From Veronia nyctiphanis (lineage in GTDB: Bacteria; Pseudomonadota; Gammaproteobacteria; Enterobacterales; Vibrionaceae), in NCBI RefSeq assembly GCF_004116385.1, contig NZ_PEIB01000018.1:31309-95308 (forward strand): a DNA stretch of 64,000 bases, read 5' to 3'. A program made the position numbers and the translations under genes. Shown in pieces: positions 51,901 to 63,400 of this stretch. The notes under the pieces are model-generated. The model was not told where the DNA came from. It saw only the letters and a list, made by a program, of their open reading frames with translations, and did no database searches. Every line of letters starts with the position of its first letter. Positions within the stretch are counted from its first letter, which is position 1.

Positions 51901-54900
51901 ATTCCCCATCTGTCTCCGTCTTGCCCAAACGACTGCCATGCAACGATATAGCTGCCGTCAGAAAAACTGGCGATAGTCGGCTTTATTTGTTGGTTATATG
52001 TGTAGGTGTTGACTACTGCTTGTGAGCCTTCGACAAGCTCTCCGGGGGCAGTCAAGTCAGTACTGTAGCTATGTTCTTTGCTGAAAAGTTTCTGTGAACT
52101 TCGGAAGATCTCGACCGTGAGGTTGTTGTTATCAGCGAGTACCGATCCTGCTACATCAAGAGAGAACACTCCGCCATTCGAGATGTCGTCAGAGGTCAAA
52201 GTATGGCTGTACTGCTGACCATTAATCGTGGTTTGAGCAATGTCACCCACTTGAGCGAGTGAGAACTGACCAGATATTGGGAGAGTTGCGCCTGATTCAG
52301 ATAGGTTAATGGTGTTGTCATTGCTGATTGGATTGATGCTGAGGAAGTCTGTGAGGGTAAAGGTGTAAGCAGATGTATGAGTGATTTGGCCGACATTCCC
52401 AGCGACATCAGTGGCGTTGACAGTCACGGTCAGTGATGTGTCAGATATCAACAGACTATTTTCAACTGCGAAATCAAATACGCCGCTCGATGCGATAGTC
52501 CCTGTCGCGATCACACTGCCGGCTACCGACACTGTCACAGTGTCGCCCGTGGTAAATTCGCCGGAAATGGAACCCGCGACAGTGATGTTGCCATTGTTTA
52601 GATCTGCCGCACCAATTGTGTTTGTTGCGTTTCCGATTTGTGAAAGCGCCACAGATGTTGCGGGTGTCTGAGGGGCGTCGGTGTCCACCGAGTAGGTATA
52701 ATCATTCTCAAGCAGTGTTTGACCGTCTCGTATCAGCATGAGTGTTGCTGTGGTAACCGTAGCAAGATCTTGACCACTCACGGCGATGGTAAACGTACCA
52801 CCATTTTGGATGTCGGTTTCGGTGAATGTATAAGTGAAAACACTGCCATTAACCACGAACTCTGCCGTATCGCCAGCAATGGCATGGCCAAACTGACCTT
52901 CAATATTTACGGTGCCTGAGGCCTCCGTGCTGTTAATAATGCCGTCACCCGCAAGACTGGTTAGAGATGTTGCCGCATTAAAATCAACGCCAGTGAGGGT
53001 GATGACGACATTTTGCTGAGTACCATCTGTTGCAGTGAGCGTCAGGGTATCGTGAACTACTTGTCCGTCAGTCAGGGGCGCAACGCTATGTGCTGCTGCG
53101 CTATAAACCCACGTGCCATCTGTCAGTGATAAGGAGCCGTACGTACCGTCAACGTTAGTATTCTGAAATGTCGGTGTGTCGTTAGCATCTGGGTCTGAAA
53201 TGGTCAGTGTTCCAGTGGCTTGCGGCGTGAGATCAGTGATGGTCAGCGCTTGTGAGGTGAACACACCGTTGATATCCACCAGATAGAAGTTGCCGTTTTC
53301 CGTTACAACCAGCTGCGGTACAGCGTCATCATTGTCAAAGCCTGAGAGGTGCTTCAAGTGCTGGAATCGATGGTTTGCGCCGATGGTGAAAAGGTCTACA
53401 CCGCCTGATTCGCTCTCACACACAAAGATCAGATGGTTATCAACTTCTGTCGGAGACGAATGATAGGAAAAACCCGAATCTAAGGAGTCTCGCTGGGTGA
53501 TTGAGCCGTCGTTTTCGAGCTGGTAAAGGTGCGATATTTTGTTGTCATCGCCGCTGGCGAGAATGAAACTGTCACCATTTTCGGTTTGGTGAGTATTGAC
53601 TGAGTGGTTACTGCCTAGGTCGAATGTGTTGCTGGTTTCCAGCGTCAGCCCGCCATTGCTTTCGTCAATGGCATAAACGTTGAGCGTATCGTTTGATGCG
53701 GAGAACAGATAGGTATTACCGCCATGCGTCAGTAAATCCAGACTGGATACATTGTCTCCGGCAGAAATAGTGGTTCCCGTTTCACTGATAGCCCCCGTTG
53801 TTGGGTTGTAAGTAAGGACATCGATACGGTCGTTCTGTGGACGCGTGGCATAGATGTAAAAGGTGCCACCCGGCGCTTCATAAAGGATATTTTCGCGAAC
53901 TATCCCGCCATTTGTAGAAGGCTGTGAGTGGCCAAATGTTTTCCCGCCATGGAAAGATAACTCTCCAGTGTCGGAGATGTGCCACACCGATATGGATCCG
54001 CTGTTTTGTGATGTCAGAAAGAGGGTTGTCTGGCCAGTCACATCATAGATGTTCGATGCAGTCAGGCCGTTACCCAAGGCGTCGAGTGGGAGGCCAAAAC
54101 TCTGAACATCGCTCGTAATGCTTCCAGACAAGGTCGTGGCAACGGTACCCTGCGATGAGTCATAAAACATGCGGTCTGATTCAGTGACCGAACCGTCGTT
54201 TTCGACACGGTGAAATGTCACTAGGCCGTTGTAACCAACGTTAGTTGTCAGTATGTAGGGGACGCCTGCGATTTGGATATGACTTGACGTATTGCTGGTG
54301 GTTGTCGCACCTGTTGCCAATGCTCCGGCAGAAATTGAGAAAGGTCCGAGGCTATTTTCGGTCACAGATCCGGTATGAGTGCCACCGACTGACGAGGCGT
54401 CCTCGACGCCTGTCAATGTTATAGTGACGAGCTCCGAGTTGCCGTCACTGGCGTTGACGGTAAACGTATCCTGCGCAGTCTGACCTTGGTCTAAGGGTTG
54501 CAGAGCACTGTTATTGGCGGTAAATGTCCAATGCCCATTATTAAGATCAAATGTACCGTATTGCCCCGTAAGTGTTGTGTTTATGAGGCTCGGACTATCG
54601 TTGGTGTCCTCATCTGTAATCGAGAGCTGACCCTGAGCGATGAGATCTGCATCATCTTCAGCAACGCTTCCGCTGGTCACACCGCTAATGACGGATGCAT
54701 CCTCATCACCTGTTACTGTAATGATGATTTGATGCTCTGAGCCATCAGACGCCGTGACAGCAAAGGTATCCTGAGTCTGTTCATCGTCATTCAGTGCTTT
54801 AATGGCACTGGGGTCAACGACATAGCTCCAAGTACCATCGCTGTTGGTCGTCAGTGTGCCGTAAGTACCTATGTGCGTTTGGTTAGGCAGTGTGGGTTGT

Positions 54901-57900
54901 GTTGACGCATCGGGGTCAAACAGGCTGACAGTGCCGCTGGCGGTCGTTTCGGTCTTGAGCAGTGTAGATTGCTTGTTGCCACTGATGATGGCGGTGGTGT
55001 CGGTACCTGTGATACTGATGGTAATTTGTTGCTGAGTACCGTCAGTGGCGGTGAGGGTCAGCGTGTCTGTGACGGTATCACTGGCAGTGAGGTAGCCTGA
55101 GTCATCGCGATTCAGAGTATAGACCCATTGGCCGCTGGTTAGCACTAATGAGCCGTAGGTACCATCCACCGTGGTATCCGTAAAACTGGGGCTATCTGCA
55201 TTATCGGCATCGCTGATCCCTAACGTCCCAGAGACCGAGGCCACTGCCTCATCGCTATCCGTTTCTGTGGCGGCTGTACTGAAAACACCGGAGACAACAG
55301 GTGCGTCTTCATCCCCAGTCACTGTCATCACTATTTGATGCTGCGAGCCGTCAGAGGCGGTGATAGTGAAACTGTCCTGAGCCTGCTGGTTATCGTTTAG
55401 CGCCGCGACCGCATCTGGGTTGACGACATAGCTCCATGTGCCATCGCTGTTGGTGGTCAGAGTACCGTAAGTACTGTGTGCGCTTGGTTAGGCAGCGTGG
55501 GTTGTATTGACGCATCGGGATCAAATAGGCTGACAGTACCGCTGGCGGTGGTATCGGTCTTGAGCAGTGTAGATTGCTTGTCGCCACTGATAATGGCGGT
55601 GGTGTCGGTACCTGTAATGGTAATACCGATTGTTTGCTCAGTGCCGTCGGTAGCGGTGAGAGTGATTGTTTCTGTAACAGTATCACCCGTTGTCAGTTGG
55701 CCGGCCTGGCCAGCACGATCCAAAGTGTAGGTCCACTGCCCATTAGTCAGTATCAGTTCGCCGTAGGTGCCATTCACTGTGGTGTTATTGAACACGGGCG
55801 AATCGCTGCGGTCGGCATCGCTGATCCCCAATGTGCCTGACACCGAGGCGACGGCCTCATCGCTGTCGGTTTCAGTCGCTGCTGCGATGAAATCACCTGT
55901 GACGACAGGGATGTCTTCATCACCTGTCACCGTCATAACTATCTGATGCTGCGAGCCATCAGAAGCAGTAATGGTGAAGCTGTCCTGAACCTGCTCATTA
56001 TCATTCAGCGTGGCCACCGCGCTTGGGTTAACAGCATAGCTCCATGTGCCATCGCTGTTGGTGGTCAGGATACCGTAAGTACCTACATGTGTTTGGTTAG
56101 GCAGTGTGGGTTGTGTTGTCGCATCAGGGTCAAACAGATTCACGGTACCGCTAGCGCTGGTATCGGTCTTTTGCAGCGTCGCTTGCTTGTCGCCACTGAT
56201 AATCGCTGTGGTGTCAGTACCTGTGATGGTAATACTGATTGTTTGCTCGGTGCCATCGGTAGCGGTCAGCGTCATTGTTTCGGTGACGATGTCACCTGTG
56301 GTGAGTTGACCCGCATGACCTGCGCGATCCAGAGTATATGTCCACTGGCCATTGGCCAGTACCAGTTCGCCGTAGGTACCGCTCAATGTCGTGTTGTTAA
56401 ACACAGGTGAGTGACTGCGGTCAGCATCGCTGATTGACAGCGTGCCCGCGACGGAGGCCACCGCTTGGTCGCTGTCGGTTTCGGTCGCGGCGGCAGTAAA
56501 CACACCAGAGACCACTGGCGCGTCTTCGTCACCTGTCACTGTCATCTGCATCTGGTGTTGAGAGCCATCTGAAGCGTTAATGGTAAAGCTGTCCTGAACC
56601 TGCTCGTTATCGTTCAGCACCGCGACCGCATTTGGGTTGACGACATAGCTCCATGTGCCGTTGCTGTTGGTGGTTAAGGTACCGTAGCTCCCTGTAAACG
56701 ATTGATTAGGCATCGTTGGCTGGGTTGGCGCATCTGGGTCATAAATAGTGACGATGCCGTTGGCGCTAGTGTCAGTTTTCAACAAGGTCGACTGGCTATC
56801 GCCTGTTATAATGGCTGTTGTATCGCTTCCCGTGATAGTGATGATGATTTGTTGTTCTGTACCATCGCTTGCAGTGAGTGTCAGCGTATCGGTGACCGTA
56901 TCGCTGGCAGTAAGATGGCCAGAATCATCGCGGTTCAGGTATATACCCATTGACCGCCAGTAAGCACCAATGCGCCGTAGTTGCCGCTGACCGTGGTATC
57001 AGCAAAGCTGGGTGTATCGGCGTTATCTGCATCGCTGATGGCGAGTGTACCCGTGACCGATGCAACTGCCTCGTCGCTGTCGGTTTCAGTGGCCGCTGCG
57101 GTGAAATCTCCCGAGACGACTGGCGCGTCCTCGTCGCCCGTGACTGTCATTACAATTTGATGCTGCGAACCATCAGAGGCCGTTATCGTAAAACTGTCCT
57201 GCGCCTGCTCACCATCGTTAAGCGTTGCAACCGCTGAAGCATTGACGACATAGCTCCATGTGCCATCGCTGTTGGTGGTTAGGGTGCCATAGTTGCCGAT
57301 AAACACTTGAGAGGGAAGCGTCGGCTGCGATGTGTTGTCAGGGTCAAACAGACTTACCGTACCAGTGGCGGTGGTGTCAGTTTTCAACAGCGTTGATTGG
57401 CTATCGCCTGTAATAACGGCGGTGGTGTCGCTACCCGTTATGGTAATGGTGATCTGTTGCTCCGTACCATCAGTTGCAGTAAGGGTCAGCGTATCGGTGA
57501 CAGTATCCCCCGATTTAAGATGGCCGGAGTCGTCGCGGTTCAGGCTATAGGTCCACCGACCGTTGGTCAGCACTAGCTCGCCGTAAGTTCCAATGACTGT
57601 GGTGTCGGTGAAGCTTGGTGTATCGGCATTGTCTGCATCGCTGATCGCCAACGTGCCAGTGACTGAGGCGACAGCCTCGTCGCTGTCGGTTTCGGTAGCC
57701 ACTGCGTTGAACACCCCAGACACCACTGGCGTGTCTTCGTCACCAGTCACTGTCATCACAATCTGATGCTGTGAACCATCAGAGGCGGTGATGATGAAAA
57801 CATCTTGCGCCTGCTCGTTGTCATTCAATGTTGCAACGGCACTCGGATCGACAACGTAGCTCCACGAACCATCACTGTTGGTGGTCAATGTACCGTACGT

Positions 57901-60405
57901 GCCTACATATGGCTGATTTAGCAGGGTCGGCTGGTTTTCGGCATCGGGATCAAACAGGCTAACATTGCCAGTCGCGGTTGTGTCAGTTTTCAACAGCATC
58001 GACTGTTTGTCTCCGCTTATGACAGCGGTAGTGTCTGAGCCTGCAATATTGATGGTAATGATTTGTTGCGTGCCATCTGTGGCTGAGAGATAGATCGTAT
58101 CCTGAACATTGTCTCCGCTTGTCAGGTGGCCGGATTTATCGCGATCAAGGGTGTAGGTCCATTGCCCACCACTGACAACGAGTGAGCCGTACTGCCCCGG
58201 TTGGGTAATGCCGTCAAAAGAGGGGCTGTCAGCAGTGTCGTAGTCAAGAATACTTAAGGTGCCCGACACCGAGGCGACAGCCTCATCGCTGTCAGTTTCT
58301 GTGGCTGCTGCGGAAAAAAGACCAGAAACAATGGGCGCATCATCGGCCCCCGTTACTGTCATTACAATTTGATGCTGCGAGCCATCAGAAGCAGTGATGA
58401 TGAAAATATCCTGCGCCTGCTCATTGTCATTTAGCGGCCTGATATCGTTTGTTGCAACGGCATAATGCCAGGTACCATCGGTGTGCGTTGTCAGGGTGCC
58501 GTAATTGCCTGTGTGTTGTTTGTCGGGCAGGGTGGGCTGTGTAGCAGCGTCTGGGTCATAAAGGTTGACTGTACCGCTGCCTGACGCATGGTGTTTCAGT
58601 AGCGTCGACTGACTGTCTCCGCTAATGATTGCGGTAGTGTCTGTGCCCGTGACGGCGATGGTAATAATTTGTTCAGTGCCATCGGTGGCGATCAATCTCA
58701 GCGTGTCGGTAACAGAATCACCTGTGGTGAGATGGCCTGAACGACTTGGTTCTAGGGTGTAGACCCACTGGCCATTGGTCAGCACTAACGTTCCGTATTG
58801 GCCTGTTACGGTCGTATCGGTAAAGCTTGGGGTATCGGTGAGGTCTGCATCGGCTATGTAAACATCACCAGACGTGGACGCAGGTGCCTGATCACTGTCA
58901 GTTTCTGTCGCTGCGGCAGTTAATACCCCCGAGACTACAGGTATATCATCGGTACCTGTTACGGTTATGGCAATTTGATGGGATGTGCCATCGGAGGCGT
59001 TAACGGTGAAGACATCGGTATCCAGCTCTTGCTCGCCAAGAGGCACGATTCTATTGGGGTATACCTGATAAACCCATTGCTTCTCTGAGGGGTTGCTGAG
59101 ATCTGTGGTGAGAGTGAGGGCTCCGTAGTGACCTGTCAGGACAGTGTCGTCAATTGTTGGTTGAACGGGATTATCTGGGTCATACGCCGAAATTTTTCCT
59201 TGAGCACTGGTCGCTAATGCCTCCAGTGTGTTGTTAGTTGCACCTCTCAGGTAAGTCTGTGTGTCTTGTCCGGTCAGAGCGATGGATAGCCCAATTTGCG
59301 CGCCGTCGGTGGCAATTAGCTCAAATTGCTCATGTTGGATTTCATCCTGAGACAACATTTCGAATAACAAGGGATCCGGTGAATATGTCCACTGGTGTGA
59401 GACCAGAGACAGCTGACCGTATGCACCTGTTATGGCGATATCATCGAAGACAGGGGAGTGGCTCGGATCAGGGTCGTGAATCGACAGTGTGCCTTCGATA
59501 TTTGCGTGAGTGCCACCTTCATGAAGTTCGCCATTTAAATCTCCATCTATAATGCATGGGTCATCAAGGCCGGTTACCGAGTAGTTGAAGGTTTTTGTTG
59601 ATCCATTTCTTGCGACCACAGAGAAAGTCTCTGAGGCGACTTCTCCAGGGTTGAGAGGGATTATGGCTTCAGCATTTTCTGTATATTTCGCGACACCGCC
59701 AAAAACAGTAAAAACACCATAGAGGCCAATAATCTTTGTTTCAGGCAGGGTTGCTGGAATTTCCTCCACGGACTCTTCGAGAGTCTCACGCTTGTCAGCA
59801 ATTATTCTTTTGTATTTATCTGATGCTTCCGGCGGCAATGCTTTTCGATAAGGGTAGGCGGGTTCAGAATCGTGACTAAAATCTGATTGAAAGAGTCTCA
59901 ACGAATCAATGATTAACTGTGTCGAAACCTCTATTTCTTTGGCTTCTATAGCGATCTTTGTTTCAAATTGTTCGATTTCTCTGTGAATCTTGGCAATTTG
60001 TCGTTTTGATTCTGAGATGAACTCTTCGCATATCGCCACGTTCTGACAGAACTCGCTGTTCATTTCTGTCAGATTCTTTTCAATGACGGCCAGTTGTTCG
60101 TCTAGCGTCTTGCGTCTTTGGGTGATGGCCTCTTCATAACTCTCCAGTAATGAAGACTTAAAAGGATCAATCAGGCTGAGATTGTGGGTTAGAATATCGG
60201 GAGAAATGCCTGAGTTGTCTAACAGCCTGAACAGAGGTGCGGGCAATCCGTTGAAATTCAGTTCAAGTTTCCCTGTGGCTATTAAAAACAAGCCATTTGG
60301 AACTTGAATGGCGACTCCATCATTATCAATGTACGTGAAGTCGAATCCGTCAAATGTGACATCATCCAAATCGGACAATTCAATTTTTTGCATCAGTCCA
60401 GACAA
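33986..60405 (-). CDS. Giant VCBS/beta-propeller/Calx-beta repeat protein, probable adhesin, about 8,807 residues after frame repair
   Basis: One gene in five frame pieces: 60405-56935, 56950-55457, then to 39201 (visible from 55331), 39204-34357 and 34345-33986. The breaks at about 56938, 55474, 39265 and 34360 each close with one added base, and the repaired length is exactly 8,808 codons including the stop. Each join restores an expected repeat (TLNRDD, HTGTYGTL, LKNQAR, PGAVVQ). Order: unrecognised N-terminal domain, coiled coil (about 78-170), VCBS repeats, a propeller-like insert, Ig-like domains, five propeller-Ig modules, about 18 Calx-beta domains, DUF4114, EF-hand-like calcium region, Ig-like end. 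This is the plan of a large calcium-stabilised surface adhesin. No signal peptide, RTX nonapeptide or LapG site is visible. The start is a TTG at 60405 near AGGAG, or the ATG at 60393. Confidence 0.85.
34960..36075 (-). other. DUF4114 domain and EF-hand-like calcium region
   Basis: A DUF4114-like segment contains MGLFLIPDGANFGY and GDASISLTNDGAK. It is followed by VTPIVIDLDGDGIQTL, DKNRDGVINDGSEMFGEG, DVNADGKIDITDAIF and DKNTNGLTDVGEL, four Asp/Asn loops of calcium-binding type. This block is common near the C-terminus of large RTX-class proteins and is repeated in the upstream paralogue. Confidence 0.75.
36085..43200 (-). repeat. Calx-beta-like repeat region (about 18 repeats)
   Basis: Repeats of about 110-130 residues start with VSSVSxTTVxEGQDA or a variant and end in an acidic loop such as DNDN or DDAD, as in calcium-binding Calx-beta domains. 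Two higher-order duplications are visible: a two-domain block with copies near 36851 and 37622 (771 bases) and a three-domain block with copies near 41211 and 42420 (1,209 bases). Confidence 0.75.
43200..52035 (-). repeat. Five tandem propeller-Ig modules, about 590 residues each
   Basis: Each module has seven blade-like units with the pattern SDGSYVVAW or SDDTFIAxW, a GQRFDASGNKVG turn and ExxVNT, then a pair of Ig-like domains (one with NIAESQTTVxVTGQY, one with GKxxGEFSxGDxVTIW). Equivalent points lie at 51951, 50179, 48384, 46621 and 44850, a spacing of 1,763-1,795 bases. Seven blades per module predict five closed propellers on a string. The Ig pair after the last module ends at about 43200. 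Confidence 0.7.
52985..59590 (-). repeat. VCBS/cadherin-like repeat region (about 18 repeats)
   Basis: Repeats of about 100 residues alternate in two types. Type A begins GDEDAPVVSG and has TETDSDEAVASV; type B begins GTDTTAIISG and has TLLKTDTTA then LFDPDA. The A-B pair repeats every 609 bases (203 codons) over its central part, for example between 55431, 56039 and 56648. High identity between pairs points to recent duplication. The last repeat is split by the propeller-like insert at 53240-54340. Confidence 0.8.
53240..54340 (-). other. Seven-blade propeller-like insert in the last VCBS repeat
   Basis: About 365 residues show seven similar units with the pattern of a short strand, a Gly/Asn turn and a Y/F-rich strand: LVTFHRVENDGSV, ISVWHISDTGELS, IDVLTYNPTTGAI, LNVYAIDESNGGL, ISHLYQLENDGSI, VDLFTIGANHRF and a final FYLVDINGVF. 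They resemble YncE/lactonase-type propeller blades. The VCBS fold resumes after it, so it is an insertion. Confidence 0.6.
59890..60405 (-). other. N-terminal domain and coiled coil of the giant protein
   Basis: The first about 75 residues contain a short beta-rich domain (VTFDGFDFTYID, IQVPNGLFLIATGKLELNF). A predicted coiled coil of about 90 residues follows, rich in Glu, Lys and Gln with heptad-like leucines and isoleucines. It does not look like the LapA retention module, and no TAAG/PAAG cleavage site was seen. It could be an anchor, a plug or a multimerisation stalk; this is open. Confidence 0.6.
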
Positions 60406-60490
60406 AACTCCTACGAAAAGTCTTTGCCCAGCCAGTCTGACGAGGTTGTTATTATTCTATTTTTACGTTATCGGCAAATTTTCAGTTCTC

Positions 60491-63400
60491 TTAACCAACA
60501 CTGAAGTCGTCAATCGTAGAGTTGCCAGCAACGTCGGTGATACTGATCGTTATGTCCGCTCCTGCGCGATAGTCTGGGTTGTCAATTTTCCATGTTCCAT
60601 CGGGCTGGATTTTCGTTTCACCAATTTCATGGTCCCCCTGTGTAACTTTTACTGTTGCTCCTGCATCCCATGAATTGTAATCGCCGCCTCCGATAAACGA
60701 GTCTCCCTCATGCAAGCTATCAGCATTACTGAGATGGATTTCGGGTGGCGTGGTATCAAGCTTACAGTGCCTGTTTTAACGTCGGTGGTATCTTCATGCG
60801 TGATGGCCACTGTGAACGCATTGTCTCCTTGGGCTAAAACGCGATCTGAGGGCAGGGTGAGGTGCCAGTGACCATTTTGGTCTGCTCGGGTCGAAAACGT
60901 ATCGTCAAGAATTGAAAACGCAACCAACGCACCGGCTCAGCATCGCCCTCAAAAGAAGGCCGTGGATCATGTGTGATGGTATGATTTTGACCGTCCGTTA
61001 GCGATATATCCGAAGTCGTGGATGGGTCAAATTTTGCGCCTTGCTTGAACCATACATCAGCATACTCATGCACTTCGCCATCTTTAGATGTGTAAGAGCC
61101 CATAAGGCTCAGTAAATTTCCATTGTCTGTTTCATCCGACGATATCGAGGTAAGGTTGATACTTGCAATGTCTAATTCAGCAAGCGTCTTTAATTCACCC
61201 TCGTTGGTAATGCCATCGACATTGCTGTCGACCCAAATATTAAGTTTTTCGTAAATGGCATCATGAATATCAATTTTACCGTCGGCGTTGGTATCGTGTT
61301 GTCTCAAGCTTCAAAGCCATCTTTTGCGCGTGAGCCGTCAGCAAGCTGGGTTCCCTCGCCAAACATTTCGCTACCATTGTTAATGACGCCATCGCGATTG
61401 ATGTCCCAGACAAGGAATCCATCCTCACCGTTCGCCCAACCTGTTGCTCGCGATACGCCATCCGCATTGAGGTCGTAATTGATTTTCGAGTTATCTACGG
61501 AAATGGTTTCGATGCCGTCGCCATCCAAATCAAAGAGCAAAGGCGTCACGAAGTCTTTAGGGCGTGCCACGACATTGAACGTCACGTCTTTGGGGTTGAG
61601 CCAGGGGAAAACTCCGCCCCCCGGCAAGTCTTCCCATTTAGACTCGTTTCCGCTGTTGTCCTCATTGTCGTATCCAAATACGTTCCGGTGAGATTCAGAG
61701 AGATAGACCCAGCTTTTCTTACCATTCTGGATGATTCTTGCGCCATCATGATCAAGAGAGATGGAAGCGTCGCCGTTGGAGTATCCTATTTTGTGTCCAT
61801 TGGGAATCAGGAATAAGCCCAGTTTTGACGCGCCATTCAGATAAATATCGGTGTTGAGGCTGCCATAATTTGAGGTTTTGCTCATGATAACTTTGGCACT
61901 CATGATGTTGCCACTGCTGTCCATGGTGTAGTAGCCGATGCTGTTTTTGTAGATGGAAAAATTGGTCTTGATATTCCACATTTCCAGAGTCATTTTTTCG
62001 ACTCCGGATACGTTCCATAAGCCGCTGCTTTCACGAGGTACAAGTTCATCATCGAGGATGGTTGCGGTGCCTGATACCTTGTTTGATTGATACTCGGATG
62101 ACGCAAGAAGTTTAAACTGTTCGCCTCCCTCATACTGGGAATCTTCTTTGGTACTCACGCGCACTTTAAATGAGTCTGTGTTACTTGGCACGTTGACGGA
62201 GTTGCCCACATTGTGCCATGTGTAGCCGTTGTTGAAGCTGACTTGTAAGTTACTGTTGTAGTCATATCCGGTTGCTGAGTGGCTTTGTAAATCTAATGTG
62301 ACTGTCGTCGATGATGTTGATTCATTTGAGAGGGAAACATTAAATATCGCTGTATCCCCTTCCCAAACATCGGGACTGCTTACTGATGTGACTTCAGGTT
62401 CGTCGTAATAATCATTAATGGTGACCTCGCCCCTGCCGGATGAAGAGTTCCATCCATCACCTTCAACTCTGGCCCACACCGAAAATCGTTCAGTGTCCTC
62501 ATAGATATTGTCGTTCTTTGTATCGAAGCGGAGCTCGAATGATGAGTTACCAGCGGGCACGTCAATATAAACACCGCTTGAGACATTTCCGTAGTGTTTT
62601 TGCCAACTGCCACCACCATAGCGAACCCAAAAATATGTTTCATAATAATCAGTTGCTCTTGATGCTGTTCCGGAGTCGAGGTCGATTTGAACGCGGGTTG
62701 TTTGTGTCGATGATCCGCTGAGTGTGACCTTAACAGGGCCAGCATAGCCGCCCTCATTGACACTCACATCTGAAACATCGGTAACGCTGGGCTTGTTGTC
62801 TGCTTCGTCAGTGATAGTGACAGTACCGCTTACCTGTGCTTGATCTTCTGCATTTGCACGAATGGTAAAATACTGAGTATTTTCATACGTGGAATCATTG
62901 GATGTTGCTACTCTGACTTGGAATGACGACTTGTTCGCCGGAACATCAACCCATTTACCCGTTGAAAAGTTACCTAGATTTTGCCAGCCGTTACCGAAGT
63001 TGACGTAAAGCGTTTCTTGATAATCGCTGCCTCCGCCGTGCGCAGTGCCGTTGTAAGCATCCACCCATATTTTGGTGGTGCTGGTCGAGGTATTGCTAAG
63101 TGAGACCGTGACAGTCGCGTCCTGACCTTCTTCTACCGTGGTACTTGAGACTGCACTGACGTTGGGAGCGGTTTCATTGTCGATGATATGGCTGTTTTGA
63201 GACTGTACCCAGTTTTGTCCATCAACGTGGCCTGAAATCACAAAAGTTTCATTCCCCTCATACACATTATCATTGATGGCTTCGGCACTGACATGGAGGT
63301 GTTTTATGCCAGCAGGCACTTTAACGTTGATGTCATTATTGTGGCTCAAAACGTATTCACCCACCCATGCGCCCGCACTGGTATAGACATGGATTTTTCC

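Noticed and set aside
34000..60000. Dozens of plus-strand and off-frame open frames inside the giant gene
   Set aside because: They lack domains and follow the repeat period of the minus-strand gene, so they are shadows of it.
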